Source: Candidatus Methanomethylophilaceae archaeon (GTDB lineage: Archaea; Thermoplasmatota; Thermoplasmata; Methanomassiliicoccales; Methanomethylophilaceae). Taken from it: a DNA stretch of 64,000 nucleotides. Made by a program: the position numbers and the translations under genes. The notes beneath the pieces were generated by a model, which was not told the origin of the DNA, did no database searches, and saw only the letters and a program-made list of their open reading frames with translations. Every line of letters starts with the position of its first letter. Within the stretch, counting starts at the first letter, position 1. Shown in pieces: positions 51,386 through 59,516 of the stretch. The stretch lies in contig JAFYAH010000049.1 in NCBI GenBank assembly GCA_017540825.1, positions 1 through 64,000 on the forward strand. The letters are read 5' to 3'.

Positions 51386-51919
51386 ATAATCGACAGGGCG
51401 CTGTTCAACGGGCACATCTGGAACACCAACATCCAGTGCCGCGAAGGGAGGAAGGTCTACGAGAGGTTCAGCTCCGAGCTGGAGGACGGCGTCAAGATGG
51501 CCCTGTTCCCGGACGAGGACGGCAAGGTGAACTACTACGGGCTCCTGTACCTCGACGAGCATCTCGTCAGGAACCTGACGAAGGAAGCGCTCATAGTGAC
51601 CAGCTGTCCCGGGGTCGTGAAGGTCGCGAACCTGTTCACGCCGAAGATCAGGGACATAGTCCTGATCACGGAATCCGAGATGGACGCCCTCATAGCCTAT
51701 CTGAAGCTGACCGAGAACGAGTCCAAGTTCGTGATAGTGTCGCTGAGCAAGCCTGCCACCCGCAACGCGAAGAACCTGGTGGGCGTGAAGGATCTGACTG
51801 TAGAGCAGATCGTGGCCGTCGGAATCTATTTCATAATCCCTTACAGGCAGATAATACGCAGGTTCGACTACTCCAGCAGCGACCCGTCGGCGATGGAGAT
51901 AATGAAGGAGGCCCCGTGA
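51386..51919 (+). CDS. hypothetical protein, possible AUA start
   Basis: The frame codes for up to 177 residues and ends 3 bases inside the next gene (TGATG). Coding character continues upstream of the ATG at 51497: IDRALFNGHIW, NIQCREGRKVYE. No ATG, GTG or TTG exists between the previous gene and 51497, but GAGGTGG at 51375-51381 lies just before an ATA at 51386, where family members would be expected to start M-I-D. The protein has no signal peptide or membrane segment, and I do not recognise a family. The safe minimum is 51497-51919. Confidence 0.55.
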   Translation: MIDRALFNGHIWNTNIQCREGRKVYERFSSELEDGVKMALFPDEDGKVNYYGLLYLDEHLVRNLTKEALIVTSCPGVVKVANLFTPKIRDIVLITESEMDALIAYLKLTENESKFVIVSLSKPATRNAKNLVGVKDLTVEQIVAVGIYFIIPYRQIIRRFDYSSSDPSAMEIMKEAP

Positions 51920-52953
51920 TGGCAGAGAAGCTCAAGTACAGGCTCATCAGGAAATACAAGGATTTCATGCTCACGGACTCCTCTAACCTGCTGCAGCATG
52001 TGTTCTTCAAATACCAGACCTACAACTGGTGGAAGCTGTACTCCAAGGTCGCCAACAAGAACGAGGGCGGGATGACCTACATATGCCCCTATAACGGAAC
52101 TGGGGACGTGTTCATCTCCACCGGGCTACTGGCTGCGAAGATAGGGCCGGACCGCGTGAAGGAGTCCACCGTCTGCGTCATAGGAAAAGGGGCGGCAAAG
52201 GTCGTCAAGCTCTTCGGATTCCAGGACGTGAGGTCGATCCAGCAGGGAGAGATGAACAACCTGATGCGCCTGTGCGACATGGTGAACCCGGGTTATCTGG
52301 ACATCGCCATAATCCATCAGGGCCCGTTCGGCATCACCGGACGCATGATGGACAACATGAGGAACTACAACGGCTTCAACTTCATGGACATGTACAGCGC
52401 CGGAGTTTTCAACGACCCGTATCTCAGGATGATCCAGCCGAAGTTCAACGATGCGAAGGAGAGCGTCGCCAAGTTCTTCGAGGAGAACGGCCTCCAGCGC
52501 GGCAAGACCGTTCTGCTGGCCCCTTACGTGAACACCCTCGACCAGCTCCCGCAGTGGTTCTGGATCGAGCTGGTGCACGACCTCAAGATGATGGGGTTCA
52601 GCGTGTGCACCAACTGCGGTAACGAAAAGGAGAAGCCTGTGGTCGGAACCCTCGAGGTATGCCCGTTCTACGGAGACATGAAGGACTTCTGCGAGTACGG
52701 CGGCTACTTCATCTCGTCTCGCAGCGGCCTGTGCGACATCGTGAGCAGCTTCAACATGTGCAAGATCATAGTCTATCAGCCGTACGAGTTCTGGGGCGAA
52801 GGGCGCAACATCGACTACTTCAGCCTGAACGTCATGGGCCTGTGCGACGACGCCATCGAGATAGAGTACGAGGGAGTCGAGTTCCTGAAGCTGAAGGACA
52901 TTATATTGAAGCACGTCCGCGAATGGGAGAACAGGCACAAGGTCGAGGAATGA
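51919..52953 (+). CDS. glycosyltransferase-like protein (GT9-like GT-B fold)
   Basis: This is a 344-residue protein. TYICPYNGTGDVFIS near residue 52 and GKTVLLAPYVNTLDQLPQWF at about 195 resemble the N- and C-terminal nucleotide-sugar sites of the GT9/heptosyltransferase type (G-x-G-D, then P-x-x-x.....W). FISSRSGLCDIVSS matches the late acceptor/donor loop. It therefore probably transfers a sugar to a glycan. Similarity is weak and seen only by motif shape. It starts at ATG 51919, overlapping the previous stop, and converges with the HAD-phosphatase gene, one base away. Confidence 0.55.
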   Translation: MAEKLKYRLIRKYKDFMLTDSSNLLQHVFFKYQTYNWWKLYSKVANKNEGGMTYICPYNGTGDVFISTGLLAAKIGPDRVKESTVCVIGKGAAKVVKLFGFQDVRSIQQGEMNNLMRLCDMVNPGYLDIAIIHQGPFGITGRMMDNMRNYNGFNFMDMYSAGVFNDPYLRMIQPKFNDAKESVAKFFEENGLQRGKTVLLAPYVNTLDQLPQWFWIELVHDLKMMGFSVCTNCGNEKEKPVVGTLEVCPFYGDMKDFCEYGGYFISSRSGLCDIVSSFNMCKIIVYQPYEFWGEGRNIDYFSLNVMGLCDDAIEIEYEGVEFLKLKDIILKHVREWENRHKVEE

Positions 52954-53340
52954 TCAGAGGCTGTCGTCGATCTCGTACTCGAGGTCGAAGGGCGCGTCCC
53001 TGACGAGGTCGACGGCAACCGACACCTTGAGGCCTGACGGCTTCATGTCGTTGACCACGATCCTCTCGCCGTACGGGAGGCCACATATCATCTCGTCCCA
53101 GCGGATGCCGGCGTCCCTGAGGAACCTCTCGGTCTCAGGGATGTAGCGCTCCTGGCGAGACGTGAGGAAGACTATCCTGTCCGTGTCCGGGATGGAGAGG
53201 AGGAACTCGCGCGCTCCCTCCAGGAACGTGTCGTGCCCGTCTATCTTGTAGCCGTTGTGCTTGACGATTGTGCCGTCGATGTCGAACAGCCAGGTCTTCC
53301 CCAGAGGGGAGAGGACGAGCTTATCCTTTCCTTGCCGCAT
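52954..53340 (-). CDS. small HAD phosphatase
   Basis: The 128-residue protein has the nucleophile motif WLFDIDGTIV (about 17-26), FLTSRQE (motif II) and a late acidic NDMKPSG. The cap is minimal, as in phosphatases that act on small sugar phosphates (KdsC/GmhB size class). It overlaps the SIS gene by 20 bases and is the last of three coupled minus-strand genes, so it is likely to dephosphorylate an intermediate made by its neighbours. Confidence 0.78.
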   Translation of the reverse strand: MRQGKDKLVLSPLGKTWLFDIDGTIVKHNGYKIDGHDTFLEGAREFLLSIPDTDRIVFLTSRQERYIPETERFLRDAGIRWDEMICGLPYGERIVVNDMKPSGLKVSVAVDLVRDAPFDLEYEIDDSL

Positions 53341-53905
53341 CCCCTATCGCCCCGCCGGGATGGTTCCTTATGAAGTCCTCATAGGTGACCCCCATCCTGT
53401 CCGAGACCTGCATGGCCAGCGCCTGGAGCACTATGAGGTACAGGGTGGTGGAGTTGTTGGGGACCTTGTTCCACTTGTCCCCTTCGTGCTCCATCTTTAT
53501 TACGAGGGAGTTCGGAGCGCCCTTCGCGAGGGGGCTGTCGGCGTTGAACGTCATGGACCACAGCTTGCATTTGCGCTTCTTCAGATGGTCCAAGAGGTAG
53601 ATCGATTCCGCGGTGCTCCCGCTCTTGGAAAGGATTATGACTATGTCGTCGTCGCGGACGGTCCCCAGATCGCCGTGGACGGCGGTGTTGGTGTGCAGGA
53701 AGGTGGACTCCAGGCCGAAGGACAGCATGGTCCCCACGAACTTCTCGCAGATGGGGGCGTTCTTCCCCAGCCCCGTGATGACGACCTTTCCCTTCCCCTT
53801 CAGTATCTCGACGACGTCGTCCACCAGCCTGTCGAACGTCTCGATGTCCAGATCCTCTATCGCCTTGTTGACGACGTCCATTATGCCTTTGAAATAATCG
53901 TTCAT
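53321..53905 (-). CDS. SIS-domain sugar-phosphate isomerase (KdsD/GmhA-like)
   Basis: The 194-residue protein is a single SIS domain: VVITGLGKNAPICEKF (about 40-55), HGDLGTVRDDD, ILSKSGSTAE and late HPGGAIGD. The last motif is typical of arabinose-5-phosphate isomerases (KdsD/KpsF), but the CBS domains are absent. It would convert an aldose or ketose phosphate. It overlaps the nucleotidyltransferase gene (53902-53905) and the HAD gene. Confidence 0.82.
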   Translation of the reverse strand: MNDYFKGIMDVVNKAIEDLDIETFDRLVDDVVEILKGKGKVVITGLGKNAPICEKFVGTMLSFGLESTFLHTNTAVHGDLGTVRDDDIVIILSKSGSTAESIYLLDHLKKRKCKLWSMTFNADSPLAKGAPNSLVIKMEHEGDKWNKVPNNSTTLYLIVLQALAMQVSDRMGVTYEDFIRNHPGGAIGDAARKG

Positions 53906-55401
53906 AGAACTTCCTCCAGATACCAGATTCCGTTATAGAATGCGCCGCATATGGAGTCGTAGTCCTCCCATGCGTAAGTCGTCAGCGAGAGCCAGATGAC
54001 AGCATGAAGCAGCTTGATCTTCTCGGGAGAGACCTCGTCCTTCAGAAGGTCGAAGTACTCGTCCTCCATGTCCTCCCAGCCGTTGGATTCTATAGTAAGG
54101 GTGATGTCGTCCTTTATTTCGAGGTCGAACTTGCGGATGTTGAACTTGTCGTAGTTGCCTTTGAGGGAGTAGTACATCTTCGCCCAGTCGTAGTCTGGGT
54201 CTCCGTACAGCTCGGTTCTGCCGAAGTAGCCGCGAGGGTCGATGAACACGGGGTCCTCCCCTTCGCGCAGCATCATGTTGGAGAAGGTGCAGTCGCCGTG
54301 GATGAGCCTGAAGTCCTCGCACTTGAGGCCTTCGATCTTCTTCTTGAGCTCGTCCAGATGGAAGAACACGTTGCGGCAGCTCCTGCCGTTGACCGTAATG
54401 CGCTCCTGGTCCGCGTACGGCACCAGATTCCTGACCTTCTTAAGGCGGTCCACGGTCTTGTCGTAGTAAGCGCCCATGATGCTCACGTCGTCCTTAGGGA
54501 CGCTGGCGAGGGAATGCAGATGCTTCAGGGCCGCCACCATCTTCCCTAGGACGCGGCGCTTCGTGTCCTTGTCGAAGTCGTAGGCGTATATGTTGCGGCC
54601 GTTGATCATCTCCATCTCCAGCGGGTCGTACCCGTATATCCTGGGGGTCGCGACCTCTCCGAACTGGCTCACGAACTTGTACCACGCCCTCTCGCGCTCG
54701 CCCAGCTTGACTCCCTGGGCGTCTATCCCCCTCTTGATGAGCCTGCCGTCCTTGACCACGACCTCGTTGAACGGCCTGCACTTCCCTCCTTCGGACTTGG
54801 GGATCCTGTCCTCCAGGCCGTATTCCCTGCTGTCCCCGATGAAGAACGGTTCCAAGGCGATGCCGGACTGGGAGAGCCAGCGGACGAACTCGCCCTCCTC
54901 CGGCACGTCTGCGAGGACGCTCTTGTCCTTGAAGACGAAGACGCCTGCGATGCCGCGCTCGGAGCTGGCCTCCTCCACGAGCCTGCCGTCCTTGTAGGAC
55001 CACCTGCACTCGAACCTGTCGGAGAGGCCGATGAGGTTGCCCTCGCTGTCGGGTATCTCGAGCTCGGGGTCGAGCACCAGGTCGCACCAGATCAACATGA
55101 TCCTCTTGCCCTCGGGGATGTTCGCGAGAGCCTCCTTGATGCCTGAGCACGTGCCCCCTTTGCCACCGGTACCCACGATCGTGCAGTCTGCGCTGGAGAA
55201 TGCGTCCAGATACTTCCTCAGGACGTCCATCTTGTAGTCGCCTATTATCTCGAACTTGGCTCCCTCGAACTTGTCAAACAGATGGAACACCATCGGCTTG
55301 TTGTAGATGGGGACGATGGCCTTGGGCCTGTTCCTGGTGTATCTTCTGAGACGGGTTCCCTTTCCACCCGCCTGGACAATCACGTGCTCGAGCGCACCCA
55401 T
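53902..55401 (-). CDS. nucleotidyltransferase-kinase fusion for an activated sugar or alcohol
   Basis: The 499-residue protein has two parts. Residues 1-240 are a nucleotidyltransferase with VIVQAGGKGTRLRRYT, RPKAIVPI and WCDLVLD. Residues 260-499 are a choline-kinase/aminoglycoside-phosphotransferase fold with LIHGDCTFSNMML and VFIDPRGYFG (catalytic Asp). It probably phosphorylates and nucleotidylates the same small molecule. I chose ATG 55401 because the family N-terminus begins here and a TATA-like box lies 26 bases upstream; the open frame starts at 55449. Together with the SIS and HAD genes it forms a cassette like those for nucleotide heptose or phosphocholine-type donors. Confidence 0.78.
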   Translation of the reverse strand: MGALEHVIVQAGGKGTRLRRYTRNRPKAIVPIYNKPMVFHLFDKFEGAKFEIIGDYKMDVLRKYLDAFSSADCTIVGTGGKGGTCSGIKEALANIPEGKRIMLIWCDLVLDPELEIPDSEGNLIGLSDRFECRWSYKDGRLVEEASSERGIAGVFVFKDKSVLADVPEEGEFVRWLSQSGIALEPFFIGDSREYGLEDRIPKSEGGKCRPFNEVVVKDGRLIKRGIDAQGVKLGERERAWYKFVSQFGEVATPRIYGYDPLEMEMINGRNIYAYDFDKDTKRRVLGKMVAALKHLHSLASVPKDDVSIMGAYYDKTVDRLKKVRNLVPYADQERITVNGRSCRNVFFHLDELKKKIEGLKCEDFRLIHGDCTFSNMMLREGEDPVFIDPRGYFGRTELYGDPDYDWAKMYYSLKGNYDKFNIRKFDLEIKDDITLTIESNGWEDMEDEYFDLLKDEVSPEKIKLLHAVIWLSLTTYAWEDYDSICGAFYNGIWYLEEVL

Positions 55402-55422
55402 GTCCATGCGTATCATATCTTT

Positions 55423-55431
55423 GGTTATAAT
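55423..55431 (-). promoter_or_regulatory. TATA-like box of the nucleotidyltransferase-kinase operon
   Basis: On the minus strand ATTATAACC is centred 26 bases before ATG 55401; the box lies inside the longer open frame, which argues against the upstream start at 55449. Confidence 0.5.
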
Positions 55432-55514
55432 TGTATTTCTCCTACTCATGGAACACCTGTCACCAGACGTCTTTCACGGCAGATGGCAGATACTTCCAAA
55501 GGCTTCCGGGACGC

Positions 55515-57485
55515 TCAGAAGCTCAGCCCCAGCGTCCTGCGGGCCTCCCTGTGCCCCTTGGCGGCGGCGCGCTTCAGGTACTTCTGAGCCTGCTCGTCGT
55601 TCTTCTCCACGCCCTTCCCGTCCCTGTACATGAGGTACATGCGATAACACCTGGCAGAATCCAGGAGGTAGGAGGTGTCCAGGTATAGCTCGGCGGCCTT
55701 GGCGTAGTCCTGTTCGAACAGCTCGCCTTCGTAGTACATGTCGCCGAGGACCAGACGCGGAGCCCCGGGAATCTCCGCCGCCTTGATGTAGCATTCCTTG
55801 GCGCGCGAGATGTCGGAGATCTTGGAACCTCCCGACCTGTAGATCGATGCCAGCTCGGTGATCGCCTTGGGGTTGTACGCCATCGCCGACTTCATCACCA
55901 GAGCGTCAGGGTCGACGTCTATCCCGGGACGCTTCCTTATGATCTCGGACACCGACATCTGGTACATCGAGATTATCGCATGGGAATAGATGTGGAACCA
56001 CTTGTCGGACTTCTCCTTGTCCGGCTCTACGCCTATGCCGTCCCTGAGCATGCAGGCCACGCGGTACTGGCCGGATGTGCTCCCGTTCCTGGCGCACTTC
56101 ATGTACAGCTCGAACGCCTTCTTGTCGTCCGGCTCCAGCAGCTTGCCTTCGCGGTATATCGAGGCCAGCTCGCCCATCGCCTTGATATGGCCGGCGTCGG
56201 AAGCCTTCTGCAGCATCTCGAGGTACCCGGAAGTGCTCTTCTTCGTCCCGACTCCGTCCTTGCGCATCTGGGCCAGCTGGTAATAGACGTCCGGGTTCCC
56301 GTCCTCGGACGCCTGCATGTACTTCTCGTAGGAGAGCCTGCGGTCGTCCTCGGTCCATGCGGTCTTGAGGAGGATGGCCGCGTAGCGGGCCACGTCGGAA
56401 GGGGCCCCGGACTCCGCCAGCTGCCTGCAGATCTCCAGGATCTCCTCCCTGTCCGGGTCAGCTTCTCCGCCTCCGACCATCGCGGATATCTTCATGCGGG
56501 CCGTCGAGTCGCCCTTGTCGGCAGCCGACTGGTAGAGCACCATGGCCTCGGAGACGTCTTCGTCGGAACCGGACTCCATGAGGATGTCGGCATAGGCCAC
56601 CTGGGCGTCGACATGACCCTGGTCAGAGGCCCTCTTGATCCATTCGCGGTACAGCTCGTCGCTGGGCTCGACGTCCTTTCCGTCCCTGTACATCAGCGCC
56701 AGCTTGTACTGCGCGGAGACCACGCCTGACTGGGCCTGGTCGTATATGACGTCGAAGGACTCCGACATCGTCTTCGAATACTTGGCGCATACGATCTTCG
56801 GCTTCCCTTCGGCGACTATCTTCCCCTTCTCTATCCAGATGGCGCGGGTGCACAGCTCCGTGACAGCGGACATGCTGTGGGATACGAAGACCACGGTCTT
56901 GCCCTGCTTGATGATGTTCCTGAATGCGGTCCCGGCCTTCGCGGAGAAGCTGGCGTCGCCGGTGCTCAGGACCTCGTCCACGAGCATGACGTCCGCGTTG
57001 ACATGAAGCATTATGGAGAAGGCCAGCCTTCCGGACATTCCGGAGGAGTACGTCTTGATGGGGTTGTCGATGTACTTCCTTATCCCCGAGAAGTCTATGA
57101 TCTCCTCGACCTTGGCGTCCATCTCCTTCCGGCTGAAGCCGTAGAGCTCGCCCTTGAGGTAGATGTTCTCCCTGCCGGACATCTCGTGCTGGAACCCCAT
57201 CCCCAGAGAGAGGATGCTGACCACCTTCCCGTTGACTTCCACGGTGCCGGTGTCAGGCTCCAGGATCTTGGCCATGATGCTCAGGAGGGTGCTCTTTCCG
57301 CTTCCGTTCCTTCCGAGGACGCCCAGCACCTCCCCCTTCTTGACCTCCAGGCTCAGGTCGTCGAAGACCACGTGCGACGTCGTGACGGTCTTCTTGGAGA
57401 ACAACCCCTTCTCTTCGGACCTGACCTCGAGCTTGAATGACTTGCTGACGTTCTTGAGCTCGATTGCGTTTCCCTTCTTCATCAT
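55515..57485 (-). CDS. polysaccharide ABC exporter ATPase fused to Sel1 repeats
   Basis: The protein has 656 residues. Residues 1-240 are an ABC ATPase of the Wzt/TagH type: GRNGSGKST (about 57-65), signature YSSGMSGRL, Walker B VMLVDEVLS and switch VFVSHS. The remaining 400 residues are about ten Sel1 repeats, some degenerate (AQYKLALMYRDGKDVEPSD ... KAMGELASIYREGKLLEPDD). Wzt proteins usually carry a glycan-binding domain there; a Sel1 scaffold is unusual. It pairs with the permease gene upstream, whose stop overlaps its ATG. Confidence 0.85.
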   Translation of the reverse strand: MMKKGNAIELKNVSKSFKLEVRSEEKGLFSKKTVTTSHVVFDDLSLEVKKGEVLGVLGRNGSGKSTLLSIMAKILEPDTGTVEVNGKVVSILSLGMGFQHEMSGRENIYLKGELYGFSRKEMDAKVEEIIDFSGIRKYIDNPIKTYSSGMSGRLAFSIMLHVNADVMLVDEVLSTGDASFSAKAGTAFRNIIKQGKTVVFVSHSMSAVTELCTRAIWIEKGKIVAEGKPKIVCAKYSKTMSESFDVIYDQAQSGVVSAQYKLALMYRDGKDVEPSDELYREWIKRASDQGHVDAQVAYADILMESGSDEDVSEAMVLYQSAADKGDSTARMKISAMVGGGEADPDREEILEICRQLAESGAPSDVARYAAILLKTAWTEDDRRLSYEKYMQASEDGNPDVYYQLAQMRKDGVGTKKSTSGYLEMLQKASDAGHIKAMGELASIYREGKLLEPDDKKAFELYMKCARNGSTSGQYRVACMLRDGIGVEPDKEKSDKWFHIYSHAIISMYQMSVSEIIRKRPGIDVDPDALVMKSAMAYNPKAITELASIYRSGGSKISDISRAKECYIKAAEIPGAPRLVLGDMYYEGELFEQDYAKAAELYLDTSYLLDSARCYRMYLMYRDGKGVEKNDEQAQKYLKRAAAKGHREARRTLGLSF

Positions 57486-58297
57486 AACCTCTCCACGAAT
57501 CCGCGCTTAAGATAGTTGAAAACGATGATCCCGATTAGCATGAACACGATCGGCAGGAGGAAGCACATCCCCAGCACGAACATGTCCGGGATCTCTTTGA
57601 AATAGATTATGGAATGGAACGACTCCAGATAATAAGTGAATGGATTCAGCCAGAACACTGTCGCCCTGATTCCCTCGGCCTCTGCCGCCAGAGTGCGTAT
57701 GGGGCTGAAGACGAAGAACACAAGGCCCATGGAGCTGAGCAGGTACTGGAGGTCGCGGACATACACGTTGATGGACGACAGTATCAGCATGCACCCCACG
57801 CTGAAGAAGAACAATGCCACGAACAGCAGCGGCAGGAACAGCAGGGCCAGCGGATTGATGCCGTAGCCGGATATGCCCACTATCGCTATGATCACGACAT
57901 ATCCTATCATGAGGACGATGAGATGCACGATCGTGCGGGAGTAGACCAGAAGCTCCTTCGGGATGTACATCTTCTTCAGTATGCCAGCGTTCCCGGTAAA
58001 ACACGTGGTCCCGCCTGCGACAGACGAGGTCAGCATATGGAAGACCATTATCCCGCTGGCGACCAGCACCCAGTAATACTCTGCCCTTTCCCTGACCTCT
58101 GTGTTTATGAAGAAGCAGAGGACCACGTAGATCAGCGGCATAGCGAAATGCCACAGGAACCCTAGGGCCGAGTTCTTGTACTTGCCGAACAGGCCCTTCT
58201 CCACCATGGACCTGAGGACGTTCCTGTATGCGTAGTACTCCTCCAGCTTTCCTTTCAACGTTTGCCTGGACGGCCGAGGGGCTGGCGGAGAATCCAT
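57482..58297 (-). CDS. polysaccharide ABC exporter permease
   Basis: The 271-residue membrane protein fits the Wzm/TagG (ABC-2) family. An amphipathic N-terminal helix (YYAYRNVLRSMVEKGLFGKYKN) precedes six hydrophobic segments, with LNPFTYYLESFHSI as the late conserved loop. It forms the channel that exports a lipid-linked glycan. ATG 58297 lies about 27 bases after a TATA-like box, so it is probably leaderless. It overlaps the ATPase start by 4 bases. Confidence 0.88.
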   Translation of the reverse strand: MDSPPAPRPSRQTLKGKLEEYYAYRNVLRSMVEKGLFGKYKNSALGFLWHFAMPLIYVVLCFFINTEVRERAEYYWVLVASGIMVFHMLTSSVAGGTTCFTGNAGILKKMYIPKELLVYSRTIVHLIVLMIGYVVIIAIVGISGYGINPLALLFLPLLFVALFFFSVGCMLILSSINVYVRDLQYLLSSMGLVFFVFSPIRTLAAEAEGIRATVFWLNPFTYYLESFHSIIYFKEIPDMFVLGMCFLLPIVFMLIGIIVFNYLKRGFVERL

Positions 58298-58319
58298 GGC
58301 TATGCATCATCGGATGACC

Positions 58320-58328
58320 ATATTTAAC
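58320..58328 (-). promoter_or_regulatory. TATA-like box of the ABC exporter operon
   Basis: On the minus strand TTAAATATG is centred 27 bases before ATG 58297. Confidence 0.5.
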
Positions 58329-58425
58329 CCTAACCAGTGGATGAACAGCATGGTCTCAGGGCACGAGCGGCACTGGAAGCGGCCGAAGGCTCCGCGGCTG
58401 AAGACGGCTTCCCGGGGGCGACCAT

Positions 58426-58434
58426 CTTATAAAT
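58426..58434 (+). promoter_or_regulatory. TATA-like box of galE
   Basis: TTATAAATA lies about 61 bases before ATG 58491 and implies a leader of about 33 bases with a GGGGG ribosome site; it rules out the earlier ATG 58455 as start. Confidence 0.5.
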
Positions 58435-58490
58435 AAAGGCCTAGCACTCGCAGGATGCATGCCGGCAGCCGGACATTGGCGGGGGATGAC

Positions 58491-59516
58491 ATGAAGCGCG
58501 TAGTCATGGTCACCGGAGGCGGAGGGTACATAGGCTCGCATTGTGTCGTGCGTCTCCTAGAGGAAGGCTGCGACATCGTGATCCTGGACGACCTGTCCAC
58601 CGGATCCCTCCAAACCATCAGGACGCTCCAAGGGATCGACTCCAGAGGCAGGGTCCTGGACTGCGTCCAGGGGAGCGTCCTGGATGAGGCCTGCCTCGAC
58701 GAGGCGTTTGCGAGCCACGACATAGACGCCGTCATGCATTTCGCGGCGCTATCGCAAGTCGGGGAATCCGCCGTCGACCCTGGAAGATATTATCGGAACA
58801 ACGTCGCGGGAACGATGTGCCTGCTGGATTCCATGCGGAGGCACGGGGTGTCAGACATCGTACTGTCTTCTTCCGCCGCAGTGTATGGGAATCCAGTTTA
58901 CACCCCCATGGACGAGGAGCACCCCAAGCTGCCCGTCAACCCGTACGGAAGGACCAAGCTTGCCATGGAGCGGATGGTGGAGGACTACAGCGCCGCCTAC
59001 GGGATCAGAGGCGTGAGCCTGAGGTACTTCAACGCCGCGGGAGCCGACTCGAAGGGCAGGATAGGGGAATGCCACGACCCTGAGACGCACCTGATCCCTA
59101 GCATCCTGAAGTCTTCGCTGAAAGGAGATGCAAAGCTCAGAATCTTTGGGACGGACTACGACACCAGGGACGGCACCTGCATAAGGGACTACGTGCACGT
59201 CGAAGACCTGGCTGAAGCCCATTCGCTCGCCTTGAGGTACCTCGAGGACGGCGGAGCGACCGACAGCCTCAACATCGGCACCAGCGAGGGCTACACTGTG
59301 AAGGAGGTGCTCGCCGCCTGCGAGTCCGTCACGGGCGAAGCCATCCCCTGGGAGGCCTCGGGACGGCGCCCAGGAGACCCTGCGATCCTCCTCGCGGACA
59401 GCAGGAAGGCCGACAGGATCCTCGGATGGAGGCCTCGCAGGACCTTGGAGGACAGCATCCGCACTGCTTACGAGTGGGAGAAGAAGAAGCTCACATCCTC
59501 TCGATGTAGTCCTTGA
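58491..59516 (+). CDS. galE: UDP-glucose 4-epimerase (GalE-type)
   Basis: The 341-residue short-chain dehydrogenase-like enzyme has TGGGGYIGSH (about 8-17), LSSSAAVYG with the catalytic Ser and YGRTKLAME (YxxxK). RYFNAAGAD and the late RRPGDPA fit GalE. It interconverts UDP-glucose and UDP-galactose, or their N-acetyl forms, using bound NAD. It supplies precursor for surface glycans. Its 3' end overlaps the convergent rmlA-like gene by 26 bases. Confidence 0.9.
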   Translation: MKRVVMVTGGGGYIGSHCVVRLLEEGCDIVILDDLSTGSLQTIRTLQGIDSRGRVLDCVQGSVLDEACLDEAFASHDIDAVMHFAALSQVGESAVDPGRYYRNNVAGTMCLLDSMRRHGVSDIVLSSSAAVYGNPVYTPMDEEHPKLPVNPYGRTKLAMERMVEDYSAAYGIRGVSLRYFNAAGADSKGRIGECHDPETHLIPSILKSSLKGDAKLRIFGTDYDTRDGTCIRDYVHVEDLAEAHSLALRYLEDGGATDSLNIGTSEGYTVKEVLAACESVTGEAIPWEASGRRPGDPAILLADSRKADRILGWRPRRTLEDSIRTAYEWEKKKLTSSRCSP

